Assembly: GCF_000241955.1 (NCBI RefSeq)
Contig: NC_016835.1
Location: forward strand, 1-64,000
Reading direction: 5' to 3'
DNA from: Rahnella aquatilis CIP 78.65 = ATCC 33071
Lineage (GTDB): Bacteria; Pseudomonadota; Gammaproteobacteria; Enterobacterales; Enterobacteriaceae
Length of the DNA: 64,000 nucleotides
The notes under the pieces are model-generated. The model was not told the origin of the DNA. It ran no database searches and was given only the letters and a program-made list of their open reading frames with translations. Position 1 is the first letter of the stretch, and each line of letters begins with the position of its first letter. Shown here piece by piece: positions 18,720 through 28,035 of the stretch. A program made the translations under genes and the position numbers.

Positions 18720-19281
18720 GCCGGAAAATTTACTGCCGGCAACGTCGTCACACTGTGTGATGAAACGATGGTCAGGCGCAGTGATAACCATCAGTTCAGC
18801 CAGGTCAAAATGCAGGATGGCAGGCTGGTATGGACCGTTTCCGACGGCGGCTTTCTGAAAATGGCCGACAGCACCGGAGCAAGCCCCCCGCCCTGGTGGA
18901 GCCAGTGCTCACCGGCTTATCCCGTGACACCTTCAACGGCGGCGGTATACAAAAACAAAACGGCCCTGAATTACTACCGCTGCAGTGAAGATGTGACGTT
19001 CGAAACCGTCGTCAGCGGACAGAACAAAAAATGGGGAAAACCGGCCGGGAAGCTGCTGCCTGTCAACACGCAGATGACCATGGAAACCGCTAATACCGCA
19101 CAGACAATAACCCGCCCCGATAAGCGGGTATTTAAACTGATGACCATGACCGCTGACGTCGCAGGCACGCCGCTCAAACGCGGTGAGCGCGTCTGGGTCG
19201 TTGCCGACGGCGGGAACCTCGAGGCCGTTGCCGCGCAGACGGGCTCATCACCAAAATTTGACGAGGTGATAACTGGCCAGA
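18720..19281 (+). pseudogene. Effector module fragment E5 (matches 5689-6250), no tip
   Basis: 562 bases co-linear with 5689-6250 at offset 13031. An open frame can be drawn from an ATG at 18609 inside the upstream immunity gene to a stop at 19329-19331, but the conserved part ends at 19281 in mid-module and runs out of frame into unrelated DNA. It has neither the WHGGIH nor the EF-hand part and no toxin domain, so it is not a working effector. It is the most eroded copy in the array and could act as a recombination donor or target. Confidence 0.85.
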
Positions 19282-19314
19282 GCAGAATGGGGATGCGGAG
19301 GCTCCGGTTGCTAT

Positions 19315-19557
19315 ATGATTTCATTTATTAATAAGCGTACCGGTCATGCGCTTCATGAATCCTTTACAGCCTATGGCGCAGAGTTAGAGGGCTCTAAACC
19401 CGTCGGTGAAGAGATACTCTATATCAATAAAGCCAGCAAACTTCTTGTGACCTATGAAATAAATGAATACTCAAGAAAACATTTTTACAACTATTATGCA
19501 TTACAAAATCAAATTCTCACTCTTATTAAAAAAGTTCCCAGCGGCAAGCTGCATTAA
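19315..19557 (+). CDS. Small unknown protein, probably remnant of a toxin tip or immunity gene
   Basis: 80 codons from ATG 19315. The same frame is open back to 19273, adding a Cys/Gly-rich stretch (AEWGCGGSGCY), so the real gene may have been longer and lost its beginning at the E5 junction. The rest (INKRTGHALHESFTAYGAEL...) is polar, shows no signal peptide, and belongs to no family I recognise. It lies between the eroded E5 and PAAR. Either the end of a toxin tip or a cytoplasmic immunity gene is possible. Confidence 0.4.
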   Translation: MISFINKRTGHALHESFTAYGAELEGSKPVGEEILYINKASKLLVTYEINEYSRKHFYNYYALQNQILTLIKKVPSGKLH

Positions 19558-19620
19558 TTATTCAAATTCAGAATCTCTGAGAACAATATAAAACATTTTT
19601 ATTTCTAAAAGGACTTAATC

Positions 19621-19884
19621 ATGCTTCCTATTATCCGTATCGGCGATAAAACAACACACGGCGGTGCAGTAATGACCGGTTCCGGCACCATGAGTTTTGG
19701 TAATATTCCCGTTGCCCGTAAAGGGGATAAAGTCTCTTGCCCTATCCCATTCCATGGTCCGACCTTCATTACCGAAGGCAATCCCAATTATCTGGACAAC
19801 GGTATTCCTGTCGCCTTTCACGGACATAAATGTGCCTGCGGCTGCACGCTAATTAGTTCTCTCGCAACGGCACAAGTAGGTTAA
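19621..19884 (+). CDS. PAAR-domain spike-tip protein
   Basis: 87 residues, a stand-alone PAAR protein that caps the VgrG spike as a sharpened zinc-binding cone. It begins MLPIIRIGDKTTHGGAVMTG and has the typical Gly-rich turns, ending with FHGHKCACGCTLISS, where His and Cys can bind zinc. It follows AAAGGA and lies 3 bases before the next gene. No toxin extension is fused to it. Confidence 0.9.
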   Translation: MLPIIRIGDKTTHGGAVMTGSGTMSFGNIPVARKGDKVSCPIPFHGPTFITEGNPNYLDNGIPVAFHGHKCACGCTLISSLATAQVG

Positions 19885-19886
19885 TT

Positions 19887-21089
19887 ATGCCGGTGAATCT
19901 TGATGTTATTCCTGATAAAGCGCCCGGCATTGCTCGTCCCCGTACCCGTCGCTGGCTTCTTTTCTTGCCATTTATGCTGCTGGCAGGGGCGACATCCACG
20001 CTTTGGTTTTGGAAAAATGAGCATACGGGGATTGCATTCTGGTTTACCGCCATAGGCTTACCCGCAGCGACCTGGGGCATTCTTTTTAGCCTGCGACGTA
20101 TCGGCTACAAATGCGATCAGATCTGGGCCACTTCATGGAACAGAGAACGCGATCAGTTAATAGAAGAGGAGACCCAACGTGGGCAGCGCTATCTCTGGTG
20201 GCACGGCGGCGTTTCCTTTACCTCTGTTGGCAAAAGTACAGAAAAACTCCTTAGCGCTGTTTTGAAAAACACTCCGCTGATGTCATCTGTTATCCCCAGA
20301 GCCGGTGGCTTCGCCGTCAGACATACACGGCTGGGCAGTATAACAAATACGATACCTGTTCTGCTGCAGGAGTGGCATGACCACCTTAAACAGCGAATAT
20401 CAGCCTTACTCGATACCCTGCCCGCCGGAATGCCCTGTTACGTTCTGCTGGATGTTCACATTGATCAGGATCCGCAAGTTAACGCAAAGCATGCACAGGA
20501 AGTCATGGCGATGTTTTCCCGTCCGCTGCGGCAAATTAATGGAGCGGGGTTTGTGGCGCTAGACCAATGGATTGATATGACCTGGGGTATCCCTTCTGCC
20601 TTGCTGGTGATCGGTACTCAGATAAATAACCGGCCTGAGATCAACAGCGGTGAAGCTGCAACAGCCATGCTGTTAACCAATTGTCCGATGCCTGATGAGC
20701 GTAAAACAGTGCGCATCCATCGTCCTGAGTGCGGAACAAACGCCGCGCTCACCAAAACACTTTCACGCGCGCTGCTATGGGCTAACGTCCAGCCAGCATC
20801 CGTCGCGCAGGCCTGGCTCACTGGCGGTGCATTGCTCACTGACAGTGAATGGAGCACAGCCTGTGAAAAAAACACGCTTGGGATGAATATCCAAAAGCAA
20901 TGCAGTGTTATCGATAACGTTACGGGTTATACAGGATGCACAGCACCGTGGCTGGCATTACTCATGGCGGCCACACAATGCGGTGAAGATGGCATCACAC
21001 AGACTGTCGCGGTTCAAATCGCCACAGACAAGATTTGGGTGGGTTGCGTTTCTGCGCCTGCCTCAGACATTCAGGACACTTCACTGTGA
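19887..21089 (+). CDS. Conserved-looking T6SS-cluster membrane protein, function unknown
   Basis: 400 residues with two N-terminal membrane segments (about residues 23-43 and 47-70), then a large soluble part containing WWHGGVSFTSVGKSTEKLL and several Cys in the C-terminal third. I do not recognise a named family. Two hydrophobic segments near the N-terminus and overlap of the stop with the tssM start (GTGA) suggest co-translation with tssM and a possible accessory role at the membrane complex. The lack of a signal peptide with cleavage site suggests an inner-membrane protein. Confidence 0.6.
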   Translation: MPVNLDVIPDKAPGIARPRTRRWLLFLPFMLLAGATSTLWFWKNEHTGIAFWFTAIGLPAATWGILFSLRRIGYKCDQIWATSWNRERDQLIEEETQRGQRYLWWHGGVSFTSVGKSTEKLLSAVLKNTPLMSSVIPRAGGFAVRHTRLGSITNTIPVLLQEWHDHLKQRISALLDTLPAGMPCYVLLDVHIDQDPQVNAKHAQEVMAMFSRPLRQINGAGFVALDQWIDMTWGIPSALLVIGTQINNRPEINSGEAATAMLLTNCPMPDERKTVRIHRPECGTNAALTKTLSRALLWANVQPASVAQAWLTGGALLTDSEWSTACEKNTLGMNIQKQCSVIDNVTGYTGCTAPWLALLMAATQCGEDGITQTVAVQIATDKIWVGCVSAPASDIQDTSL

Positions 21090-24000
21090 CAATCAGATCC
21101 CTAATAGGCAGCGCCTTTCTGTTTTTAATTTTTACCGTCATCGTTGTGGGAGGCATCCTCACCTTCTATCCACAATGGGCGGCTTCCAGCGTCGGCGTCG
21201 GCCCGTTATCACCTTCCGGTATCTGGACACTTTGTCTGAGTATTGCCGCCGGGCTGGGCGCGATTTTTTGGCTGATCGAGCGTATGTTTGATCGCCTCGG
21301 GAAGGCAGGCGTTCGTATCCAATGGCGTAAACGAAAAAATCAGCAGACAGAGGCACCAACAGTCTCAGATACCGTGAATCCATCACCTTCATTTTTCACC
21401 GGTCTGGACGAGCAGATGCGTTTTCGCTATGGCCGGTTTTGGCGCAGGAAAGTGCAGATCCTCTGGCTGAACGGAGAAACAGAACTGGTTGAAAAGATTG
21501 TGCCGGGGCTGACAGAGCAAAACTGGCAGGAAGGTGACGATACCTTGCTTTTGTGGGGCGGCTTACCGGATGTGCCCGTTGATCCTGAACGTGCGATGGC
21601 CGCACGACAATTGCGTCCGCGCCGTCCGTTAGACGGAATTGTTCATGTACTGGATGGTAATCAGTTACCAGGCACCACCTCACTCGATGAAACCCTGCGT
21701 CAGCGCCAAAAAACCGATGCGCTGCTCGGCTGGCAGGCGCCGGTGTATTTTTGGGTGCTCGACACGTGTAAATGGTCGCAGGAAGGCCGGGAAACACAAC
21801 CAGTCGGGTGCTTGTTATCAGGAAAAACTTCAGCAGAATCTGTAATTACCGCACTGGATGCGCTCATCCCAGCGCTACGTGAGCAAGGGATGTCCCAGCT
21901 TGCCCAGGACACCCGATATGACTTTTTATTGCGTCTTACTGAAAGATTGCGCAAAGAATGGCGCGCGGGCCTGAGTAATGTGCTGACCACGGTTTCCCGA
22001 GGTTCTTCTCCGATGATGTTGCGCGGGCTGATGTTCAGTCTGCCATCCGGCGCAGATAAGGGGTCTTCACATAGCTGGGGTGCTCTGCCTGAGTGGCAGG
22101 GCATTCTTCAGGATTGCCGGAATGCGCAAGGGAAACGAACAGGATGGCCATGGGAAAAAATATTGCAATGCGCCCTTCTGTCCCTTGCTGTAGTTTGGGG
22201 AACAGGTGTTCTGCTTTCGCTGTTTATCAATCAGCATCAGATTGCTGACTCTCATAAACAGGCCACTATCGCAGCCGATACGTCTCAGCCTCTGGCCTCA
22301 CGCCTGAATAATCAACTGGCACTTCAACAGGAAATCGCGAAATTACAGTACCGGGCAACTGCCGGTTCTCCCTGGTATACCCGTTTTGGCCTGAATCAAA
22401 ATACGGTGCAGCTGGCGGCACTTTGGCCTTTGTATCAGGCCAACAATAATGTGTTAATCCGGGATGTTTCTGCCACGAAACTTAAGGCGAAATTAACAGA
22501 CTTTATCCGGTTACCACCGGGCAGCCCGCAGCGTGATGCCCTGACACAGCAGACCTATGCTGAGCTTAAAGCCTACCTGATGATGTCGCGTCCGGATAAA
22601 GCCGATGCACCGTTTTTAAACCAGACTCTGATGACCCTCTGGCCAAAACGCACCGGGGTTCCGGACGGGCAATGGCAACATGTCGGACCCAAACTGATCG
22701 CCTTCTGGGGGCAGAACCTGCCCGCGCATCCGGAATGGAAAATAGCGCAGGATAAAAACCTCGTCACCGCAGTCCGGCAGATCCTGCTTAAACAAATTGG
22801 CCAGCGCAATGCGGAAGCATCGCTGTATCAGGCCATGCTGAAGAAAGTGGCAAATAACTATCCGGATATGACCCTGACAGACATGGTCGGTGATACCGAC
22901 GCTTCTTATCTGTTCAACACAGACGAGGTCGTACCGGGAATGTTCACCCGTCAGGCGTGGGAAGAGCAGGTTCAGGATGCGATTGATCAGGTCGTTACTA
23001 CCCGACGCAATGAAATTGACTGGGTTCTGACCAGTAAATCCCAACCCGCTTCTGAAGACATCTCCCCGGAGGCGCTAAAGGCACGCCTCACCGAACGTTA
23101 CTTCACTGATTTTAGCAATGCCTGGCTAAATATGGTTAACAGCCTGCGCTGGCAGGAGCCCGGATCTCTTTCGGGGGCTATTTCCCAGCTCACGCTGATG
23201 GCAGATGTACGCCAGTCTCCGATGGTGGCATTGATGAATACGCTGGCCTGGCAGGGGAAAACGGGGCAGAAAAACGAAGCTCTGGCCGATACGCTGGTGA
23301 ATTCAGCGAAAGTTCTGGTGGGTAAAAAACAACAACCTGTTATTAAACAAACAGGCGGACCACAAGGCCCCCTCGACGCCGCCTTCGGCCCCCTACTAAC
23401 CATCATGGATGGCAAAAGTAACGGGTTAAATAATGGCAACCTCAGCTTTCAGGCCTATTTAACCCGAGTGACACAGGTCCGCCTGAAACTTCAGCAGGTC
23501 ACTACCGCACCGGATCCGCAGGCGATGACACAGATGCTGGCTCAAACTGTCTTTCAGGGTAAAGCCGTCGATTTAACCGACACCCGTGATTACGGCAGTC
23601 TGGTTGCAGCCAGTCTGGGTCAGGAATGGAGCGGCTTCGGGAAAGCGATGTTTGTGGAACCTATGGAGCTTGCCTGGCGTCAGGTATTGCAACCCGCCGC
23701 CGGCAGTCTGAATGCGCAATGGCAGAGCACCGTGGTGAACCAGTGGGATACTTCTTTTGCCGGACGTTATCCGTTTGCCAGTACGGGCAGCGATGCATCC
23801 TTACCGGTCGTCGCGCAATATCTCCGCTCTGACTCCGGGCGTATCTCACAATTTCTGAAAACTCAACTCGGTGGCATCTTACACCAGGAAGGTAACCGCT
23901 GGGTGCCGGATGCCATTACCAGTCAGGGGCTGACCTTTAATCCGGCATTCCTTGATGCCATCAACCAGTTAGGCCAGTTATCTGACATCGTATTTGCCGA

Positions 24001-24502
24001 GGGAGATGCAGGCCTACGTTTTGAACTGATGGCACGCCCGTCAAAAAATGTTGTCCGCACACAGCTCGCTATCGACGGGCAAAATCTGGATTATTTTAAC
24101 CAGATGGAAAGCTGGCAGAGCTTTAAATGGCCGGGAAACTCCTACTATGCCGGTGTGCAACTCAGCTGGCGCAGTGTCAGTTCCGGTATGCAACTGTTTG
24201 GCGACTTTTCTGGAAACTGGGGATTAATACGTTTGCTTGAAAAAGCCCAGGTTACCCAACTCGACAGCAGCCGTTATCAGCTGGTCTGGAAAACCCCTGA
24301 TGGTCTGCCATTGAAATACATACTGAGAACAGAAATGGGCAATGGTCCGCTGGCATTGCTGGCTTTACGTAACTTCTCTCTGCCCAAAAAAGTATTTTTA
24401 GATGATGCACCTGTCTCTTCTGTCGTTGCCGCCGATCCCGGACCCGTACTGACAGACGATCAGGATATCCCCGCAGGAACGGGCTCTGCCGGAGATGAGT
24501 AA
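21086..24502 (+). CDS. tssM: T6SS inner-membrane core protein TssM (IcmF)
   Basis: 1138 residues from a GTG at 21086 that overlaps the previous stop; the longer frame from 21035 adds residues from within the neighbour. Two membrane segments lie near the N-terminus (from about residue 6 and about residue 50) and a third at about residue 360 (LLSLAVVWGTGVLLSLFI), followed by the long periplasmic IcmF/VasK region ending in the beta-sandwich that contacts TssJ. A GxxxxGKT match (GCLLSGKT, about residue 240) exists, but not where the canonical Walker A lies, so NTPase activity is uncertain. With TssJ and TssL it forms the trans-envelope channel. Confidence 0.95.
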   Translation: MTIRSLIGSAFLFLIFTVIVVGGILTFYPQWAASSVGVGPLSPSGIWTLCLSIAAGLGAIFWLIERMFDRLGKAGVRIQWRKRKNQQTEAPTVSDTVNPSPSFFTGLDEQMRFRYGRFWRRKVQILWLNGETELVEKIVPGLTEQNWQEGDDTLLLWGGLPDVPVDPERAMAARQLRPRRPLDGIVHVLDGNQLPGTTSLDETLRQRQKTDALLGWQAPVYFWVLDTCKWSQEGRETQPVGCLLSGKTSAESVITALDALIPALREQGMSQLAQDTRYDFLLRLTERLRKEWRAGLSNVLTTVSRGSSPMMLRGLMFSLPSGADKGSSHSWGALPEWQGILQDCRNAQGKRTGWPWEKILQCALLSLAVVWGTGVLLSLFINQHQIADSHKQATIAADTSQPLASRLNNQLALQQEIAKLQYRATAGSPWYTRFGLNQNTVQLAALWPLYQANNNVLIRDVSATKLKAKLTDFIRLPPGSPQRDALTQQTYAELKAYLMMSRPDKADAPFLNQTLMTLWPKRTGVPDGQWQHVGPKLIAFWGQNLPAHPEWKIAQDKNLVTAVRQILLKQIGQRNAEASLYQAMLKKVANNYPDMTLTDMVGDTDASYLFNTDEVVPGMFTRQAWEEQVQDAIDQVVTTRRNEIDWVLTSKSQPASEDISPEALKARLTERYFTDFSNAWLNMVNSLRWQEPGSLSGAISQLTLMADVRQSPMVALMNTLAWQGKTGQKNEALADTLVNSAKVLVGKKQQPVIKQTGGPQGPLDAAFGPLLTIMDGKSNGLNNGNLSFQAYLTRVTQVRLKLQQVTTAPDPQAMTQMLAQTVFQGKAVDLTDTRDYGSLVAASLGQEWSGFGKAMFVEPMELAWRQVLQPAAGSLNAQWQSTVVNQWDTSFAGRYPFASTGSDASLPVVAQYLRSDSGRISQFLKTQLGGILHQEGNRWVPDAITSQGLTFNPAFLDAINQLGQLSDIVFAEGDAGLRFELMARPSKNVVRTQLAIDGQNLDYFNQMESWQSFKWPGNSYYAGVQLSWRSVSSGMQLFGDFSGNWGLIRLLEKAQVTQLDSSRYQLVWKTPDGLPLKYILRTEMGNGPLALLALRNFSLPKKVFLDDAPVSSVVAADPGPVLTDDQDIPAGTGSAGDE

Positions 24503-24601
24503 TACCCTCCCCTTGTGGTGTCAGTGTGTGAACACAGGCATCACGCTTTCGTTATTTTTTTATTTTCAACACCACTGAAATTTTCAGTCAGGAATCTGTT
24601 T

Positions 24602-26371
24602 ATGGATGATTTAACCCTGCGCTATTACGAAGCTGAGATGCGTTACCTGCGCGAGGCCGGGCGCGAATTTGCCCATGCCCATCCCGACCGGGCCGCGATG
24701 CTCAACCTGGATAAGTCCGGGGCGCGCGATCCGTACGTTGAACGTTTATTTGAAGGTTTCGCATTTCTGATGGGGCGTCTGCGGGAGAAACTGGACGATG
24801 ACCTGCCGGAACTCACCGAGGGACTGGTCAGCCTCTTGTGGCCACACTATATGCGGACAATCCCTTCACTGGCCATTGTTGAATTGAAACCTGATTACCG
24901 GCAACTCAAGCAGGTGGAGATCGTGCCCCGGGGCTTCTCTGTCCTGTCACAGCCTGTCGGGCAAAAACACACCTGCTGCCAGTATCAGGTGACGCGGGAT
25001 ATGCCACTTATGCCGATCAATATTTCACAGGCGAAGTTGCATACTGAAACAGACGGGCGTTCAACCGTACGCCTGCGTTTTGACTGCGGTCCGCTGGCGG
25101 ACTGGCGAAAGATAGATTTAAGCCGCGTGGCAATCTATCTCGATGCCGACAGTCCGGTTAGCAGCGCTCTGCATCTGGCCCTGACCCGCAAAGTTCAGGC
25201 CATGTATATCCGCCAGCCGGAGTTGGGTCAGGATCGCCGTGCGATAGACGGCTGGTTCAAGCCCATGGGATTTGAAGAAAATGAACGCCTGTGGCCTAAA
25301 GGAAGCTCAGCGTTCAGTGGCTATCAGTTGTTACTGGAATATTTTACCTTCCGCCCTAAATTTATGTTCGTTGAGCTGAACGGACTGCAAAATGTCCATT
25401 TGGTACCGGGAACGACATGGTTCGAACTCGATATTGTCCTGAGTGAGCTGTGGCCTTACGACCTGCCGTTTGATACCGATACCTTCCGGTTACACTGCGT
25501 TCCGGTCATTAACTTGTTTTCACTGGAAGCCGACCCGCTGCAAATTGATCCGCTGGCGAATGAATATCTTTTGCGGCCACTGCGTATGCAGGATGGCCAC
25601 GTAGAAATCTACAGTGTTGATCAGGTACACGGTTCCGTTAAAAACGGCAAACACGACTACGTGCCCTTCACCAGTTTCCGTCACCGCGGGGGCATGATGC
25701 GTCATGATGCCCCCGAACGCTATTTCCACACACGTGTTAAGCGCGGGCCTTCCGGCCTTCATGACACATGGTTAATTCTCGGCGGTAAATCTTTTGAAGC
25801 AGAACAGCTTGCTGAACAACGCGAAGCACTTTCACTGCGTATTACCGGCACCAACGGCCAGCTTCCACGTAAGGCACTGGAAAGTACCCTGCTCAACCGG
25901 GTTGTGAAAGCCGGCAAAGTCCCGGTACAGGTTCGCAACCTCACCACGCCGACCATGCCGGTATACCCGCCTGCCAATGATCGCTTCCACTGGCGGGTGA
26001 TGAGTCACCTGGGTTCAAGCTTCCTCAGCATGATGGATAACCCCGAAGTGCTGCGGGGCACGCTGGCGCTGTATGACTGGACCGATGATGAAATGAACTG
26101 CCGCAGGCTCGAAGCGATTGTTGCCGTCGAACACCACCTGATCCAGCGATTTGAAAAAGGGTTCATGCTGCGCGGTGTCGATATTGAAATCACCCTGAAT
26201 ACAGACAACTTCGCGGGTGAAGGGGACGTCAATCTCTTTGGTGAAATGCTGCACCGCTTCTTTGCCTTGTACGCCGATATTCACCTTTTCAACCAGCTTA
26301 CGCTGGTGTTGCAACCGACAGGAAAACGCCTGAGATGGAACGAGAATCACAGCCAACACGTACCGGGCTGA
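24602..26371 (+). CDS. tssF: T6SS baseplate protein TssF
   Basis: 589 residues. The ATG at 24602 (MDDLTLRYYEAEMRYLREAGREF) matches the typical TssF/VasA start; the frame is open further upstream (24515) without similarity. Typical early motifs are DPYVERLFEGFAFLMGRLREKLDD and LVSLLWPHYMRTIPS. TssF forms the baseplate wedge with TssG and TssE. Its 3' end overlaps tssG by 37 bases, a usual sign of coupled expression. Confidence 0.95.
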   Translation: MDDLTLRYYEAEMRYLREAGREFAHAHPDRAAMLNLDKSGARDPYVERLFEGFAFLMGRLREKLDDDLPELTEGLVSLLWPHYMRTIPSLAIVELKPDYRQLKQVEIVPRGFSVLSQPVGQKHTCCQYQVTRDMPLMPINISQAKLHTETDGRSTVRLRFDCGPLADWRKIDLSRVAIYLDADSPVSSALHLALTRKVQAMYIRQPELGQDRRAIDGWFKPMGFEENERLWPKGSSAFSGYQLLLEYFTFRPKFMFVELNGLQNVHLVPGTTWFELDIVLSELWPYDLPFDTDTFRLHCVPVINLFSLEADPLQIDPLANEYLLRPLRMQDGHVEIYSVDQVHGSVKNGKHDYVPFTSFRHRGGMMRHDAPERYFHTRVKRGPSGLHDTWLILGGKSFEAEQLAEQREALSLRITGTNGQLPRKALESTLLNRVVKAGKVPVQVRNLTTPTMPVYPPANDRFHWRVMSHLGSSFLSMMDNPEVLRGTLALYDWTDDEMNCRRLEAIVAVEHHLIQRFEKGFMLRGVDIEITLNTDNFAGEGDVNLFGEMLHRFFALYADIHLFNQLTLVLQPTGKRLRWNENHSQHVPG

Positions 26372-27417
26372 TCGATGCCCTGAGTCCGCGGGCGTCCTAC
26401 CTGAATTTTTACCGGTTTTGTCAGCTTCTGGAACAGGCTGGCGGGGATGCTCCGCTGCTCGGTACAACCAGCACTCCCGCAACAGATCCAATACGCTTTC
26501 GCCCGCATCCGGGCATGGGTTTTCCTGTCAGTGAAATACGCGTCATTGAAGCCGACCGGGAACATGTACACGCCACACCCACCGTTCGTACCACCTTTAT
26601 GGGGCTCTATGGGGTAGATGCCCCCTTACCCACAGGCTATCTCGACGATATCAGCCAACGGCGGGAAGGATACGAAAGCGTTGAGCATTTTCTGGATATT
26701 TTCAACCACCGGCTGATGACGCAGTTCTATCGCATCTGGCGTAAATACGCCTACCCCGCTAGTTTCCAGGCTGGCGGAACGGATGAGACATCACAGTGCC
26801 TGCTCGGTCTGATTGGTCTGGGGATACCCGGCACGGCCAAACATATCGCGACGCCGATTTCCCGATTTCTTGCGCTTTTAAGCACTATGCGTTTGCCGAC
26901 ACGAACGGCAGAAGGGATCCGTGCGCTGGTGAATCTGCTGGCACCCCTGACGCAGGCTTATATTCAGGGGCATGACCCGGTGTCAGTGGAAATGCGCAGT
27001 CGTAGCGGGTTTTGCGCTGAAAACCGTATTGCGCTGGCACAGCGCAGCGTACTGGGTCGCAAAGGAAAGGACGGTAATAGCCGGGTACTGGTGAGTCTGA
27101 TGACCTCCGATCCTGAAGAAGCTGAAGGATGGTTACCCGGCGGCCATTTGCATACCGATTTACTCGTGCTGATGCGGGTATATCTCGGCTACCGGTGCAA
27201 TGCCCGTCTGCAACTCACCGTCCCTACCCGCTTGCTGCCGGAACCCCGGCTCGGCGGGTCCCGACGGATACAGCTCGGGCGCACCGGTGTACTGGGTTTA
27301 CAGGAAAGCAAACGTGACAGCCTGCCGCAAAGTCTGACCGTCAGCCTCGGCACCTATCAGGGTGTACATGAGGAACCCTTATTACCCGCTGAGTCGGGAG
27401 AATACCGGTTCCGTTAA
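26335..27417 (+). CDS. tssG: T6SS baseplate protein TssG
   Basis: 360 residues, ImpH/VasB family, wedge partner of TssF. Motifs include YLNFYRFCQLLEQ, IRFRPHPGMGFPVSEI and TTFMGLYGVDAPLPTGYLDD, in the order and spacing of the family. The start lies within tssF. The stop is followed at once by a hairpin (27418-27441), after which tssJ begins. Confidence 0.95.
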   Translation: MERESQPTRTGLIDALSPRASYLNFYRFCQLLEQAGGDAPLLGTTSTPATDPIRFRPHPGMGFPVSEIRVIEADREHVHATPTVRTTFMGLYGVDAPLPTGYLDDISQRREGYESVEHFLDIFNHRLMTQFYRIWRKYAYPASFQAGGTDETSQCLLGLIGLGIPGTAKHIATPISRFLALLSTMRLPTRTAEGIRALVNLLAPLTQAYIQGHDPVSVEMRSRSGFCAENRIALAQRSVLGRKGKDGNSRVLVSLMTSDPEEAEGWLPGGHLHTDLLVLMRVYLGYRCNARLQLTVPTRLLPEPRLGGSRRIQLGRTGVLGLQESKRDSLPQSLTVSLGTYQGVHEEPLLPAESGEYRFR

Positions 27418-27441
27418 CCCTGCAATCAAGACATTGCAGGG
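27418..27441 (+). terminator. Hairpin between tssG and tssJ
   Basis: A perfect 9-bp stem, CCCTGCAAT / ATTGCAGGG, with a 6-base loop, starts on the base after the tssG stop. A T-rich stretch (TATATTTTTT) follows about 8 bases later. It could be a weak intrinsic terminator or attenuator, or an mRNA-stability hairpin inside the operon. Confidence 0.45.
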
Positions 27442-27480
27442 ACACTATATTTTTTGCGAATGAAGAAAAAGGATGCCCTG

Positions 27481-28023
27481 ATGGCAAAAATAATTCCCTC
27501 ACATACAGGATGGCAGTATGGCAGCCTGTTTCTGCTCGTGGTTCTGCTTAGCGGCTGTGGCCTGACTCAGAAAGTGGTCGATGGCACCAAAGGCGTGACC
27601 AAAGCGATTTTCTATAAGCAAATTAAAACACTGCATCTCGATTTTTCCCCGCGCACTTCTATGAACACAGATGAAGGCGATCAGTCATCGCTCGCCACCA
27701 TGGTTCGTGTTTATCAGCTTAAAGATCGCAAAGCTTTTGACGCCGCGGATTATGAAAAGCTGCTGCTTCAGTCCGACGACCTGTTAAAAGCCGATTCCCT
27801 GGCCTCTAAGGAAGTGCTGGTGATGCCGGGCGGTGATGTATCACTGGATATGCCCATGGAACCCGATGCGCAGTTTGTCGCGGTGGTGGCGTTGTTTCGC
27901 AACCCGGACCGACAACATGACACCTGGCGGGTGGTGCTGAAACGGGAAGAGTTTGATCCCGACAAGCCCCGCACGCTGGAACTCAGTAACGGGCAGCTTA
28001 CGTTGTTACCACTCAAAGATTAA
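27481..28023 (+). CDS. tssJ: T6SS outer-membrane lipoprotein TssJ
   Basis: 180 residues. The ATG at 27481 follows AAAAAGGA and gives a lipoprotein signal with lipobox LLSGC; a start at 27454 or 27460 would only extend the signal peptide. The mature protein has the SciN/VasD beta-sandwich pattern: TLHLDFSPRTSMN..., MVRVYQLKDRKAFDAADY and VVALFRNPDRQHDTWRVVL. It anchors the TssM channel at the outer membrane. Confidence 0.95.
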   Translation: MAKIIPSHTGWQYGSLFLLVVLLSGCGLTQKVVDGTKGVTKAIFYKQIKTLHLDFSPRTSMNTDEGDQSSLATMVRVYQLKDRKAFDAADYEKLLLQSDDLLKADSLASKEVLVMPGGDVSLDMPMEPDAQFVAVVALFRNPDRQHDTWRVVLKREEFDPDKPRTLELSNGQLTLLPLKD

Positions 28024-28035
28024 ATGGAGGTTTCT

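Noticed and set aside
5143..19281. Array of copies as an assembly artefact
   Set aside because: Each copy has different edges, many private mismatches, and different unique flanks with complete immunity genes, which collapse or duplication errors would not make.
21800..21826. GxxxxGKT in TssM as a working Walker A
   Set aside because: It lies at about residue 240 after the region that aligns with the core of the IcmF domain, not where the TssM P-loop is found; no matching Walker B is clear. Reported as uncertain only.
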